Source: Nanobdellota archaeon (GTDB lineage: Archaea > Nanobdellota > Nanobdellia > Woesearchaeales > GCA-2686295). Taken from it: 33,781 nucleotides of DNA. Every line of letters begins with the position of its first letter. Within the stretch, counting starts at the first letter, position 1. Of this stretch, positions 1 to 8,475 are shown one piece after another. The position numbers and the translations under genes were made by a program. The notes under the pieces were generated by a model. The model worked only from the letters and a program-made list of their open reading frames with translations, was not told the DNA's origin and ran no database searches. The DNA lies in NCBI GenBank assembly GCA_018819065.1, contig JAHJQL010000086.1, positions 1-33,781 of the forward strand, given 5' to 3'.

Positions 1-2
1 TG

Positions 3-128
3 CATGAAATTGTTGCCATCGGTTCGCATATAGCACATTTTTCAGAGAGAAAAGTTCTCTCTTGCAATCTCCGAACTTTTCAGGAAGAATTAATCAAGAA
101 TGCTCACAAATTGATGGCAACACATTAA
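3..128 (+). CDS. 3' end of an unidentified protein (partial)
   Basis: Frame 3 is open from the left edge and ends at TAA 126-128, giving a 41-residue tail that begins HEIVAIGSHIAHF and ends KLMATH. No other plus frame is open as long at the edge. The composition is protein-like (amphipathic, Lys/Glu-containing end), but I do not recognise the family. The start lies outside the window. The next gene has its own TATA-like box about 25 bases after this stop, so this looks like a separate transcription unit. It could be a chance open frame. Confidence 0.45.
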   Translation, partial: HEIVAIGSHIAHFSERKVLSCNLRTFQEELIKNAHKLMATH

Positions 129-152
129 ATGGATGAAGCCTAATTTTTAGAA

Positions 153-165
153 AAATTTATATACT
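153..165 (+). promoter_or_regulatory. TATA box for the 199-510 gene
   Basis: AAATTTATATACT matches an archaeal TATA box. It lies about 34-46 nt before the ATG at 199, so a transcript starting around 187 would have a very short leader. Confidence 0.5.
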
Positions 166-198
166 ATTTCTTAGAGAGAAAGTTTTAGAGACAACTTG

Positions 199-510
199 AT
201 GGCAGACAAAGAAGCAGAGAACAAAAACCAGGAGTCTGTAGATTTTAAAGTTATTGAAGAGCATAATAAGAAGCTTGATTATTATTTCTTGTTATGGAAA
301 GGAACTGAGTCTGAAGTCTATGGTAACAACCATGTGGCTTTAGAAATGTATGATCATGCATTAGTGATTAACCCTGGCATAAATGGAGCTTTTCATGCTA
401 TGCACTCTCTCCTTAACAGGGATTTTAACAATCTAAAATTATATTTTTCAGAGGAGAAACTTAAAGAATTGCTTACAGTGATTAATACTGCTTATAAACA
501 AACATATTAA
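199..510 (+). CDS. Small TPR-like acidic protein
   Basis: 103-aa protein. I prefer the ATG at 199 to the TTG at 196 in the ORF track because the two codons are adjacent and ATG is the stronger start. The middle, with WKGTESEVYG then ALEMYDHALVINP, has the spacing of a tetratricopeptide helix pair (A..Y..AL..NP), as found in small protein-protein adaptor proteins. There is no signal peptide or membrane segment. It is monocistronic, with its own TATA box and a convergent neighbour 18 bp downstream. No specific family is recognised, and the TPR-like call rests on one motif. Confidence 0.7.
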   Translation: MADKEAENKNQESVDFKVIEEHNKKLDYYFLLWKGTESEVYGNNHVALEMYDHALVINPGINGAFHAMHSLLNRDFNNLKLYFSEEKLKELLTVINTAYKQTY

Positions 511-527
511 AGACTAGTTTTATAATC

Positions 528-1472
528 TTATAAACTTTCGCTGAGGGCTGAATCAATTATTTTATGTTTGCTTTCCTTTAACACTATTCTGTCAAGCGAC
601 TTTTTCTTTTCTTCAAGATAGGAAATTGCGTTTTTGTATTCTGAATACTTCTCGTCAATATCTGCTGCAAACGACGCTTCGTTTGTGATTGCAATGTGAG
701 TCTTAAAAAGAATATTTTCTGCTAATTTTTCACCATCTGAGACTTTCAGTTTATGAAAAAATAATTTTAGAAATGCATATCCTAAGTTTAGGTATTGTTT
801 TTTATCAATTAAAGCAGTTGATTTTTTGTATGTTCCATACAACTTCTTAAGTAATGGTTCTCCTTTTATTTGTTGGTATAAGAAGCTAGTAAACTCATAT
901 AACTGTTCTGGAATTGCGTTTGTGTTGACTATATAAAAATGGCCTGGTACAACGCTTCGTTTACTACCCAGTTCATCTATTAAGATGGTTGATGGCTTCC
1001 ACTTGGATTCTTTTCTTATATTGGTGCTGTCAACAAACTGAATTATTAGGTCTTTATCATTTAAGTGTTTACTTATCTGATTGTAATAGTTTATCAGGTG
1101 GTGATTTTCAACGTATGGTATGTCAACTGTTGACATGGCAATCGTAGAGCCTTTATACTCTAGAATTCCCCTTTTTATATTCTCACCTATACTCTTGTTG
1201 TAGTTGATATAATAACAACCCTGTATGTCTGCTTCTCTAAATTCAGCCTCTGGGCCTACAACTGTAATTTCAGAAATGAATGGAGTTTCTTTGTATGTGT
1301 CTATAAGCTTTTGCAAGATAGAGTATCCAACTTCTTTTTGTCCTATCAAACCCTTGTTTATACCTTCAAGATATTCTACTCCAAGTTTTCTTTTGAGTCT
1401 TTCACTGTTTTTTTGTATCTTTCTTGGATCAGTCTCATACCCTGCAAGTATAACTACTGGTAAGCGTTTCAA
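528..1472 (-). CDS. Nucleotidyltransferase-fold protein (MobA/GlmU-like), function unknown
   Basis: 314 aa. The N-terminus PVVILAGYE resembles the first strand and loop of NTP-transferase (Rossmann-like) enzymes. It is followed by KGLIGQKEVGYSILQKLID, matching the family's 'K-x-L-x-x-x-G-x-x-x-x-x-x-x-L' segment, and STVDIPYVENHHLI could be the metal-binding D-x-P region. The glycine-rich GxGTR loop is not intact (AGYETDPRK). The substrate therefore cannot be named, and activity may differ from classical sugar-phosphate or molybdopterin nucleotidyltransferases. The C-terminal 100 residues are helical and charged with no recognised domain. It lies downstream of S10 on the same strand, 71 bp apart. 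Confidence 0.65.
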   Translation of the reverse strand: MKRLPVVILAGYETDPRKIQKNSERLKRKLGVEYLEGINKGLIGQKEVGYSILQKLIDTYKETPFISEITVVGPEAEFREADIQGCYYINYNKSIGENIKRGILEYKGSTIAMSTVDIPYVENHHLINYYNQISKHLNDKDLIIQFVDSTNIRKESKWKPSTILIDELGSKRSVVPGHFYIVNTNAIPEQLYEFTSFLYQQIKGEPLLKKLYGTYKKSTALIDKKQYLNLGYAFLKLFFHKLKVSDGEKLAENILFKTHIAITNEASFAADIDEKYSEYKNAISYLEEKKKSLDRIVLKESKHKIIDSALSESL

Positions 1473-1543
1473 TGTTTTAGATGGAAACTAAGTAATTTAT
1501 TTAAATATTTGTTAGAAAATTTGTCTTAAATATTTTTTTAGAA

Positions 1544-1855
1544 TTAAGTGTCAATCATCTCAATTTCGATGTTTAAGCCTTCTGGGATTGGAACCCTCAT
1601 AACAAGCCTAAGTGCTCGCTCGTCAAGACCCATGTCTATGAGCCTCTTATGAACTCTCATCTCGTATCGGTCCCATGTGGCTGTTCCATCGCCGCAAGGA
1701 CTTTTTCTCGTGGTTATCTTAAGCTTTTTTGTAGGCAGTGGTATTGGTCCTCTAATCATTACTCCAGTCTTCTCTGCAACGTTTTTTATATACTCACAAG
1801 TCTGATTAATCTTGTTTATATCTGTACTTGCTAGTTTTATTCTTGCTTTCTGCAT
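1544..1855 (-). CDS. rps10: 30S ribosomal protein S10 (uS10)
   Basis: 103 aa, full length for archaeal S10. Diagnostic segments are ARIKLASTD at the start, the loop [15 protein letters not shown], and the C-terminal [16 protein letters not shown]10 is part of the 30S head. It is the last gene of the EF2-EF1A-S10 series, in the classical archaeal position after EF-1A. An AAAGGT-like ribosome-binding sequence precedes the ATG. Confidence 0.97.
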   Translation of the reverse strand: MQKARIKLASTDINKINQTCEYIKNVAEKTGVMIRGPIPLPTKKLKITTRKSPCGDGTATWDRYEMRVHKRLIDMGLDERALRLVMRVPIPEGLNIEIEMIDT

Positions 1856-1945
1856 TTTTATGTACCTTTTATATTCTTTCTCTGTAGCCTCTGCCTACCA
1901 ACATGATAAAGCTTTAATTTACCATGAAAATAATAGTAAAAAAAT

Positions 1946-3229
1946 TTAAGCTTTTTTGACTAAGTCAATGCACATTCCTGCAGCGACTGTCTGACCTGAA
2001 TCTCTGATTGCAAATCTTGACATGTGTGGAATTTCTTTTTGCTTCTCAATCACTAAAGGTTGTATCGGCTTTATCTTGACTATTGCTGCGTCCCCATTCT
2101 TGATGAAGTCAGGGTTTTCCTGTAATACTTCTCCAGTTGCAGGGTTCAACTTTTTTAATATAGCAGTTATCTGGCATGCAATCTGTGCTGTGTGTATGTG
2201 AAATACTGGTGTGTATCCAACGGTGATGACACTTGGGTGGTTCAAGACAACTATCTGTGCAGTAAACTCACTTGCAACTGTTGGAGGATTATCAGCTGGT
2301 CCTATAACGTCTCCTCTGGCGATGTCTTTCTTTCCAAAGCCTCTCACGTTGATACCAACGTTGTCACCTGGCTCGGCTTGCTGCATTTGTTCGTGGTGCA
2401 TCTCTATTGATTTTACTTCTCCAAGGACTCCTTTTCCTTCTCTTCCTGGAACAGCGATGACTTTTTGTCCAATTTTCATGATTCCAGTTTCGATTCTTCC
2501 AACTGGAACAACTCCTATTCCTGTGATGTTGTATACATCTTGGATTGGCATTCTTAATGGTAAATTTGTTGGCTTGTCTGGTGGTAATAAGTTGTTTATT
2601 GCATCCAGTAATGTTCCGCCTGTAAACCATGGCATTTTTTCAGTCTTTTTGAAGACGTTATCTCCTGGTAATGAAGCAATAGGTACGAATTGTATTTTGT
2701 CTGGAACATATCCTACACTTTTTAATAGTACTGTCATATCTGTTTTTATCTTGTCAAATACCTTTTGGTCATATGCTTTCATATCCATCTTGTTAACAGC
2801 AACTATTAGTTGTGCTACTCCAAGTGTTCTTGATAAGAATACGTGTTCTTTTGTCTGAGCCATGATTCCGTCGTTTGCAGCAACTACTAGTACTCCTGCA
2901 TCTGCTTGGCTTGCACCTGTTATCATGTTTTTGATGAAGTCTTTGTGGCCTGGTGCGTCGATTATTGTGAAGTAGTACTTGTCTGTCTCAAACTTTTTGT
3001 GTGCTAGGTCGATTGTGACTCCTCTTTCTCTCTCTTCTTTTAAGTTGTCCATGATGAAAGCGAATTCAAATCCTCCTTTTCCTAGCTCTTGAGCTTTCTC
3101 TTTGAGCTTTCTCAACGCTTGTTCGTCAATGTTTCCTGAGTCAAATAGTAATCTTCCTACTGTTGTTGATTTACCGTGATCTACGTGTCCAATAAACACA
3201 AGGTTTATGTGTATCTTGTTTTTAGCCAT
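1946..3229 (-). CDS. tuf: Translation elongation factor 1A (EF-Tu/EF-1alpha)
   Basis: 427 aa. This GTPase delivers aminoacyl-tRNA to the ribosome A site. The G domain has G1 GHVDHGKST (about residues 14-22), switch [11 protein letters not shown]3 DAPGHKDF and G4 NKMD. Domains 2 and 3 follow ([11 protein letters not shown], then [19 protein letters not shown]). Length and motifs are normal for archaea. A purine-rich GAGGAGGAAAAG sits just before the ATG. It lies between EF-2 (103 bp upstream) and S10 (90 bp downstream), all on the minus strand. Confidence 0.98.
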   Translation of the reverse strand: MAKNKIHINLVFIGHVDHGKSTTVGRLLFDSGNIDEQALRKLKEKAQELGKGGFEFAFIMDNLKEERERGVTIDLAHKKFETDKYYFTIIDAPGHKDFIKNMITGASQADAGVLVVAANDGIMAQTKEHVFLSRTLGVAQLIVAVNKMDMKAYDQKVFDKIKTDMTVLLKSVGYVPDKIQFVPIASLPGDNVFKKTEKMPWFTGGTLLDAINNLLPPDKPTNLPLRMPIQDVYNITGIGVVPVGRIETGIMKIGQKVIAVPGREGKGVLGEVKSIEMHHEQMQQAEPGDNVGINVRGFGKKDIARGDVIGPADNPPTVASEFTAQIVVLNHPSVITVGYTPVFHIHTAQIACQITAILKKLNPATGEVLQENPDFIKNGDAAIVKIKPIQPLVIEKQKEIPHMSRFAIRDSGQTVAAGMCIDLVKKA

Positions 3230-3332
3230 TATACTTTTCCTCCTCGATTTTTTTTGTTTAAAATATGATATTCAGGAATAATAGTCTCTTTATAAATATT
3301 GCTGTTTTTTCCTGACCATATTTTTGCGTTAT

Positions 3333-5513
3333 TTATTCGCTTTCCTCCGTCTCAGCTTTCAGTCCTTTCCTATTCCTGATTTGTTGTATTATTTTGTGTT
3401 GTAATTCTTCAGGTAGCTTTTCAAAGTTTTGATCTATTAGTGATGAGATTCCTCTGCCGCCTGTTGCGCTTCTTAGTTCTGAGCTTAACCCAAACATTTC
3501 TCCAACTGGCAATTTTCCTATTACTATTACTGTTTCTCCTTCCTGTTGCATGTCTAGGAGTTGTCCTCTCTTGTTTGCGATTAGTTTGCTTATCTCTCCC
3601 ATGTATTCTATTGGTGCTTCAAATCTCATAGTTTGAACTGGTTCGAAGAGTAGTGGTCTTGATAGATTCATTGCTCCTCTGATACCTAGCCTTACTGCAG
3701 GGTAGAACTGTGCTGGTCCTCTGTGGATTGCGTCTTCGTGTAGCTTCATATCAACGATTGTGACTTTTACTCCTGTGCATGGTTCTCTTGCGATTGAGCC
3801 TGCTTTCATGACGTCTTCATACATGTCCATAATCATCTCTATTACTTCTCCTATGTGGACTATTCCTCTTGTTCCATCCACTAGCATGTTTCCGTTGAAG
3901 ACTTCTTTTACTTTTCTTGTCTCTTTTGAATCCATGCCAGCTTCTTCTAGCACTCTCCAGAGCTCTTCGTCTTTTTTCTTTATTCTTCCTTCTGGAACCT
4001 TGCCGGCTTTGATTGCCGTCATTATCTCTGGGCTTAGTGGCTCTACTTTGAAGTATAGTTTGTTGTGCTTGTTTGGTGATTTTCCTTCAAATGATTGTCC
4101 GCTTGGCTTTGTGACTGTCTCCCTATAAACTACTATTGGTGCTGATGTCAGCACTTCTAAGTGTTTGTTGTCTCTTATCCTGTTTTCTATTATCTCTAAG
4201 TGTAGTTCTCCCATCCCGCTTATTAGGTATTCTCCGGTTTCTTTGTTCATCTCAATTTGTATTGATGGGTCTTCTTTTGATACTTGTACAAGTATTTTTG
4301 CGAGTTCTGGCAGGTCTGATGGTCTCTTTGCTTCTATTGATTTTGTTATTACTGGCTCAAAAATGTGTGTTATCTTTTCAAATGGTTCGTCTTCTTGGTC
4401 TGTTATTGTTTCTCCAGGGTAAGCATCTTTTAGTCCTCCAAGTCCTATGATGTTACCGCATGGTACGTTGTCGACTATTTCTCTTTTTGCACCATTATAG
4501 ATGTATATCTGCTGTGCTCTCAGGGATGTCTTTTTTATGTTCATGTAGATGGGCATTCCTTTCTTAATGGTTCCTGAGTACATTCTTCCAGCGGCAATCT
4601 CCCCTGCTTGAGGGTCAACAACTACCTTGATGACCACAAATGCCAATGGTCCGTTAGGGTCACAGCTCATCAATCCTTTTCCTAGTGGTGATTCTGGGTC
4701 TCCGTGCCATATCTTTGGAATCCTGTATTTTTGAGCAATTGTTGGGTTTGGGTGATGCTTTATAACTACGTTTAGCACGACCTCGTGAAGTGGCGCTTTT
4801 TTTCCAAGCTCTTTCCAAGTGTTATTTTCATATGCGTCTATTATGTTCTTGAATGATATGCCTTTTTTTTGCATGTAATCTATTGATAATGCCCAGTTGT
4901 GAAAGGCTGATCCAAAGCATACTGATCCATCCTGGACGTTGACTTGCCATTTTGAACCGTATCCCTCTTCTGCAATATTTGTTATTAGTCTGTTGACACT
5001 TGCGATTATCTTCATGAATCGCTCCTGCATCATTTCAGGCGTTAGTTTTAGCTCTTTCATCAATCGGTCTACTTTGTTGATGAATAGTATTGGTTTTACT
5101 CTTTCTTTTAGTGCTTGTCTTAAAACAGTCTCTGTTTGTGGCATTATTCCTTCTACTGCGCAGCAGAGCACTACTGCTCCGTCGACTGCTCTCATTGCTC
5201 TTGTGACGTCTCCTCCAAAGTCGACGTGTCCAGGTGTATCTATTAGATTTATTAAGTACTCAATACCTGAAAAATTGTGTACCATACTCACTGATGCTGA
5301 GTCGATTGTTATTCCTCTTGCTTGTTCGTCAGCGTGAAAGTCTAGTGCTAGCTGTTTTCCGGCTAGTTCTTCTGACATCATTCCTGCTCCTGCAAGCAGG
5401 TTGTCTGAGAATGTTGTTTTTCCGTGGTCTATGTGTGCGCAAATAGCTATGTTTCTTATATTGTCAGGATTCTTCATAATCCTCATCACTTTGTCAGCCA
5501 TCTTTTCTCCCAT
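3333..5513 (-). CDS. fusA: Translation elongation factor 2 (EF-2)
   Basis: 726 aa. This GTPase drives ribosomal translocation. G1 is AHIDHGKTT, G3 DTPGHVDF, G4 NKVD. The domain IV tip LHEDAIHRGPAQFYPAVR keeps the histidine that is converted to diphthamide in archaea and eukaryotes. The start could be MGEK (5513, with GAGGGAT upstream) or MADK four codons later (5501, with GGGAGAAAAG upstream). Both have a Shine-Dalgarno-like sequence. It sits 19 bp after adk and heads towards EF-1A. Confidence 0.98.
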   Translation of the reverse strand: MGEKMADKVMRIMKNPDNIRNIAICAHIDHGKTTFSDNLLAGAGMMSEELAGKQLALDFHADEQARGITIDSASVSMVHNFSGIEYLINLIDTPGHVDFGGDVTRAMRAVDGAVVLCCAVEGIMPQTETVLRQALKERVKPILFINKVDRLMKELKLTPEMMQERFMKIIASVNRLITNIAEEGYGSKWQVNVQDGSVCFGSAFHNWALSIDYMQKKGISFKNIIDAYENNTWKELGKKAPLHEVVLNVVIKHHPNPTIAQKYRIPKIWHGDPESPLGKGLMSCDPNGPLAFVVIKVVVDPQAGEIAAGRMYSGTIKKGMPIYMNIKKTSLRAQQIYIYNGAKREIVDNVPCGNIIGLGGLKDAYPGETITDQEDEPFEKITHIFEPVITKSIEAKRPSDLPELAKILVQVSKEDPSIQIEMNKETGEYLISGMGELHLEIIENRIRDNKHLEVLTSAPIVVYRETVTKPSGQSFEGKSPNKHNKLYFKVEPLSPEIMTAIKAGKVPEGRIKKKDEELWRVLEEAGMDSKETRKVKEVFNGNMLVDGTRGIVHIGEVIEMIMDMYEDVMKAGSIAREPCTGVKVTIVDMKLHEDAIHRGPAQFYPAVRLGIRGAMNLSRPLLFEPVQTMRFEAPIEYMGEISKLIANKRGQLLDMQQEGETVIVIGKLPVGEMFGLSSELRSATGGRGISSLIDQNFEKLPEELQHKIIQQIRNRKGLKAETEESE

Positions 5514-5532
5514 TGTCTATCCCTCTAAATTT

Positions 5533-6201
5533 TTAGTTTATTTCTCCGATTTTTTTTGTTTTCCCGCAAAGATAATCGTTGATTTTTGTAATCACTTTTT
5601 CTCTTATCTCGCTTATGGGTTTATTGATTGTGATTTCAACTAGCAAACCTTCTTTTGTGTAGTAGTCTATGAGTGGTTTTGTCTTTTTTTTGTAGATGTC
5701 AAGCCTGTTTTTTACGGATGCTAGTTTGTCATCGTCTCGTTCAAATAATTCTCCACCGCACTTATCGCAGACACCTTCTTTTTTTGGTTTGTTTCCTGTT
5801 TTGTGGTATATCGTACTGCATTTTTTGCAGGTAATCCTTCCCGAGAGTCTTTCTATTATGACCTCGTCGTTTGCTTTGAAGTTAAGCACGTGATCTATTT
5901 TTACTATATCTTTTAATCCTTCTGCTTGGTTTAGTGTCCTTGGAAAACCATCAAGTATGAATCCGTTTTGACAGTCTTTCTGCGACATCCTGTTTTTTAT
6001 AAGTTTAATCATGATGTCATCAGGCACGAGCTCTCCTCTAATCATGATTTCGTTTATGTTCTTTCCTAAAGTTGTTTCTTTCTTTACTTCTTCTCTTAGT
6101 AAGTCGCCAGTTGATATCTGTGGGATTCTTAGCACTTCTGTTAATACCTGTGCATACGTTCCTTTTCCCACGCCTGGTGATCCTAAGAATAATAACTTCA
6201 T
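5533..6201 (-). CDS. adk: Adenylate kinase, zinc-LID type
   Basis: 222 aa. Interconverts 2 ADP with ATP plus AMP. Walker A is GSPGVGKGT (residues 7-15), the AMP-binding part is ISTGDLLR, and FILDGFPRT follows. The LID carries CKKC...CDKCGG, a four-cysteine zinc site typical of the bacterial long-form enzyme, not the trimeric archaeal adenylate kinase. That fits acquisition from bacteria or the short-genome DPANN pattern (inference). Its ATG overlaps the ndk stop by 4 nt (ATGA), so translation is probably coupled. Confidence 0.96.
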   Translation of the reverse strand: MKLLFLGSPGVGKGTYAQVLTEVLRIPQISTGDLLREEVKKETTLGKNINEIMIRGELVPDDIMIKLIKNRMSQKDCQNGFILDGFPRTLNQAEGLKDIVKIDHVLNFKANDEVIIERLSGRITCKKCSTIYHKTGNKPKKEGVCDKCGGELFERDDDKLASVKNRLDIYKKKTKPLIDYYTKEGLLVEITINKPISEIREKVITKINDYLCGKTKKIGEIN

Positions 6202-6770
6202 CTTTTGTGTCCTCTGAAATGTATTACTTCGTCAGGTTTTTTCCATTTGATTAGTTCTTCTTTCTTAAACCACAACTTTATCTCTTGTTCAGCTGACTCT
6301 TTACTGTCAGATGCATGGATTAGGTTTATCACTGGTCTGTCGGATGCATTTGCAAGGATGTATGTGTCTTGTGAGTAGTCGCCCCTTATCGTTCCTGGAG
6401 CTGAGTTTTCAGGTGATTGCTCTCCAACCATCTTCCTAATTAGCTTTATTGTATTGTGCCCTTCTACAACCATTGCAACTACAGGGTAAATTGTTAAGTC
6501 TCTTGCGAGGCTGTCACAGATTTTTTTTCCGTGGTGCATCGGATTTTCTTTTTTTGGGTTGAGGTTTTGGTTTTTTATGAGCTTGCTGCCAACTCCAAGC
6601 AGCCATTCATCATCTTTCTCATAGTGTTTCTCTGCAAGTTTTTGTGGGACTTGCATCATCTTCATAGCAATTATTTTGAGTCCAATTCTTTCGAATCGTG
6701 TTACTATCTCGCCAATAACTCCTCTGGCGACAACATCTGGTTTTAGGATGATTAAGCTTTTTTCAAACAT
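6198..6770 (-). CDS. ndk: Nucleoside diphosphate kinase with internal insertion
   Basis: 190 aa, against about 140-150 for most Ndk. It transfers phosphate between NTPs and NDPs through a phosphohistidine. The start SLIILKPDVVARG and the active-site INLIHASDS (His) are intact, as is PGTIRGDY. The extra length is an insertion after HYEKDDEWLLGVG, rich in Lys/Asn, and a C-terminal tail with a Trp/Lys-rich segment. It is in the conserved archaeal order L7Ae-S28e-L24e-Ndk and overlaps adk by 4 nt. Confidence 0.95.
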   Translation of the reverse strand: MFEKSLIILKPDVVARGVIGEIVTRFERIGLKIIAMKMMQVPQKLAEKHYEKDDEWLLGVGSKLIKNQNLNPKKENPMHHGKKICDSLARDLTIYPVVAMVVEGHNTIKLIRKMVGEQSPENSAPGTIRGDYSQDTYILANASDRPVINLIHASDSKESAEQEIKLWFKKEELIKWKKPDEVIHFRGHKR

Positions 6771-6785
6771 CGTTCTTCACCTCAT

Positions 6786-6977
6786 CTATGCTTTCTTGCC
6801 TTTCTTAACTTTGTGATATTCGTTGGTCCACCTGGTTGTTCTTGATTTTCTGCCTAGTTTTAGCATGTTCTTCTCGCATTTGTTTGAGCAGAAATCCAAG
6901 ATTTTTCCATCTTTCTTTATGTACTTCTTTCCAGTTCCTGCGGGAATGCTTTTCTTACAAAAATCGCATATAACCAT
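6786..6977 (-). CDS. rpl24e: 50S ribosomal protein L24e (eL24)
   Basis: 63 aa, the usual archaeal length. A zinc-binding pattern CDFC near the start and CSNKC in the middle (C-x2-C, C-x3-C) frames the treble-clef fold. [11 protein letters not shown] matches the C-terminal signature. Neighbours are S28e (5 bp away) and ndk (15 bp), a standard archaeal cluster. Confidence 0.96.
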   Translation of the reverse strand: MVICDFCKKSIPAGTGKKYIKKDGKILDFCSNKCEKNMLKLGRKSRTTRWTNEYHKVKKGKKA

Positions 6978-6982
6978 TTTGT

Positions 6983-7237
6983 TTACCTCATGCCTCTTCC
7001 AACTTTGTTTAGAGGTCTTGCTTCGATTTCTGTCTCTCTAAGCATTAATATGTCTCCTATCTGGACAGGCCCTTTCACGTTTCGCCTGATGGTCTTATTT
7101 TTATCTCTTCCATCAAGGATTTTGCATCTTACTTGGATTGCTTCTCCTCTCGTTCCTGTTCTTCCGACTACTTCGTCTACTCTTGCAGGAACCGCTTGTG
7201 AAAAGTTTACCTGGCCTTTTACGTCTTGTTCAGCCAT
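6983..7237 (-). CDS. rps28e: 30S ribosomal protein S28e (eS28)
   Basis: 84 aa. The OB-fold core [20 protein letters not shown] and the C-terminal [11 protein letters not shown] are diagnostic of S28e. The C-terminus lines the mRNA exit path of the small subunit (known for the family). It is preceded by L7Ae (13 bp) and followed by L24e (5 bp). Confidence 0.96.
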   Translation of the reverse strand: MAEQDVKGQVNFSQAVPARVDEVVGRTGTRGEAIQVRCKILDGRDKNKTIRRNVKGPVQIGDILMLRETEIEARPLNKVGRGMR

Positions 7238-7250
7238 TTTTTAACACCTT

Positions 7251-7553
7251 TTATATTTTTTTAATTATTTCTTTTGCTTCTCCTTCCGTAACTATTGCTA
7301 TTGCTGCTGTTCCTACTGGAAGTCCTGCTGATGCGCCTAGTTGTTCTTTGCTGTCCACATGTACAAATTTTGTGCCTTTCTCTTTGCAAAGCAGCGGTAA
7401 GTGCATGGTTATTTCTGGTGGTTGAACATCCTTTGCGATAACTACAAGTTTTGCTTCTCCTTTCTCAAGAGCCTTTGTTACTTCGTTGCAGCCTTTTCTT
7501 ATTTTTCCCGTCTTTCTTGCTAGTTCGACGGCTTCGTATGCTTCGTCAGCCAT
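7251..7553 (-). CDS. rpl7ae: Ribosomal protein L7Ae (eL8), kink-turn RNA binder
   Basis: 100 aa. Binds kink-turn RNAs in the large subunit, box C/D and H/ACA guide RNPs and RNase P. The signature GCNEVTKALEKGEAKLVVIAKDV is intact. I chose the ATG at 7553 (MADEAYE) over 7568 because GGAGG lies 8 nt before it. The longer start would put the ribosome-binding sequence inside the gene. First gene of the minus-strand superoperon, with a roughly 100-nt structured leader. Confidence 0.96.
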   Translation of the reverse strand: MADEAYEAVELARKTGKIRKGCNEVTKALEKGEAKLVVIAKDVQPPEITMHLPLLCKEKGTKFVHVDSKEQLGASAGLPVGTAAIAIVTEGEAKEIIKKI

Positions 7554-7586
7554 TTTTAATGCCTCCATTAGCTATGTTTTAATTGT

Positions 7587-7631
7587 GAGGTTACTAAGAA
7601 TTAGTACCTCTCTCAGCTCAAATTTTGAGCT
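7587..7631 (-). promoter_or_regulatory. Two hairpins in the L7Ae mRNA leader
   Basis: Two inverted repeats lie between the promoter and the L7Ae start. One pairs GAGG-TACTAA with TTAGTA-CCTC (7587-7610, one bulged base). The other is AGCTCAAA-T-TTTGAGCT (7615-7631). L7Ae is known in some archaea to bind its own leader, so this could be an autoregulatory site, but I could not draw a proper kink-turn. Confidence 0.4.
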
Positions 7632-7669
7632 TCATCAATCATAGGTTAATATGGAAGAAAAAGGGGTGG

Positions 7670-7680
7670 TTTATAAATTT
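7670..7680 (-). promoter_or_regulatory. TATA box of the L7Ae superoperon
   Basis: The minus-strand AAATTTATAAA is a strong archaeal TATA box. The predicted transcript start near 7648 gives a leader of roughly 95 nt before the L7Ae ATG. Confidence 0.6.
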
Positions 7681-7690
7681 TACTCTCAAT

Positions 7691-8386
7691 TTATTCTCTA
7701 TTGGCCCAGTCTATTGCGTCATCGATATCTGATGTTGTGATGTCTAGCCAGTGCTTTCTTGTCTGGTATATCTTTGCGCCTTTAGAATCCCAAAGAAGTA
7801 GTCCTGAGTAGGTCTTGCTTGGCTCTATTATTATCTCTGGTGGTGTGAAGTATGATGTGTAAAGGTTTTCTTTGACTTGCTGGGTGTCTAGCGTTTCAAG
7901 ATCAACCTTTTCAAGTTTTGCTTTTGTGGCAAGGAGCTTTATTACTCCAAGAACCTCTTCCTGACCGTCATACTTTACGCAGAAGTTGAGGAATAAGTTG
8001 TCGTAGTCTTTAGTTTCATCCATCACTTTCTTGAATGCATCGGATAATTCAGGTCCAAGGTCAAACCACCGGCCTATTATAAAAACCCTGACTTTTTTCT
8101 CAATTATATCCTCGTTTGACGACAGTTCCTTGAAGAAATTAGTTAGCTCAAAAACCTCTTTGTCTGTCTCAGCGGATATGCTTAATGTGAGTATTGGAAT
8201 CTCGTTTTTTATCTGGTAGTTCATAAATTTTTTTATCTGTTCAGTGTTTTTTAGGATTGCTTCTTTTTCCTCTTTGCCATTCTTCTCAGCCCAGTCGCTT
8301 ATGTTGCTGCCGTTTATAGCTATGTGGAGAGGTTTTTTCTTCTGCTTTAGAATTCCAAGATCTATCTTTGGTATTTTTAACTCCAT
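7691..8386 (-). CDS. Cis-prenyltransferase homologue (UppS fold), catalytic residues missing
   Basis: 231 aa from the ATG at 8386 (MELKIPKIDL). The ORF-track start at 8473 is rejected because a TATA box (8411-8420) sits about 25 nt before 8386. The fold is recognisable: HIAI near residue 21 aligns with the HIAIIMDGN start of undecaprenyl/dolichyl diphosphate synthases, and PPEIIIEPSKTYSGLLLW aligns with the PPDLLIRTSGE..LSNFLLW end. The catalytic Asp is replaced (HIAINGSN) and the arginines of the IPP-binding RTSGExRLS motif are gone. It may be a non-catalytic partner, like NgBR/Nus1 in heteromeric enzymes, or a divergent enzyme. Confidence 0.75.
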   Translation of the reverse strand: MELKIPKIDLGILKQKKKPLHIAINGSNISDWAEKNGKEEKEAILKNTEQIKKFMNYQIKNEIPILTLSISAETDKEVFELTNFFKELSSNEDIIEKKVRVFIIGRWFDLGPELSDAFKKVMDETKDYDNLFLNFCVKYDGQEEVLGVIKLLATKAKLEKVDLETLDTQQVKENLYTSYFTPPEIIIEPSKTYSGLLLWDSKGAKIYQTRKHWLDITTSDIDDAIDWANRE

Positions 8387-8410
8387 GAAATATTGAAAGA
8401 TGAAGCGCGT

Positions 8411-8453
8411 TTTTAAATTTATTGCAAGAGACTTTAATAATAAATTATTTAAA
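8411..8453. promoter_or_regulatory. Divergent promoter pair for the cis-PT homologue and prepilin peptidase
   Basis: The minus-strand AAATTTAAAA (8411-8420) lies about 25 nt from the ATG at 8386. The plus-strand AAATTATTTAAAT (8442-8453) lies about 23 nt from the ATG at 8476. Both fit leaderless archaeal promoters. Confidence 0.5.
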
Positions 8454-8475
8454 TCACCATCTTTAATCAACAATT

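Noticed and set aside
2211-2858. 215-aa plus-strand ORF opposite EF-1A
   Set aside because: Shadow of the EF-1A coding strand; low-complexity Ser/Thr/Pro composition, no start context and no domain.
7587-7631. Kink-turn in the L7Ae leader
   Set aside because: No clear UGA/GA internal loop could be placed; kept only as a structured leader.
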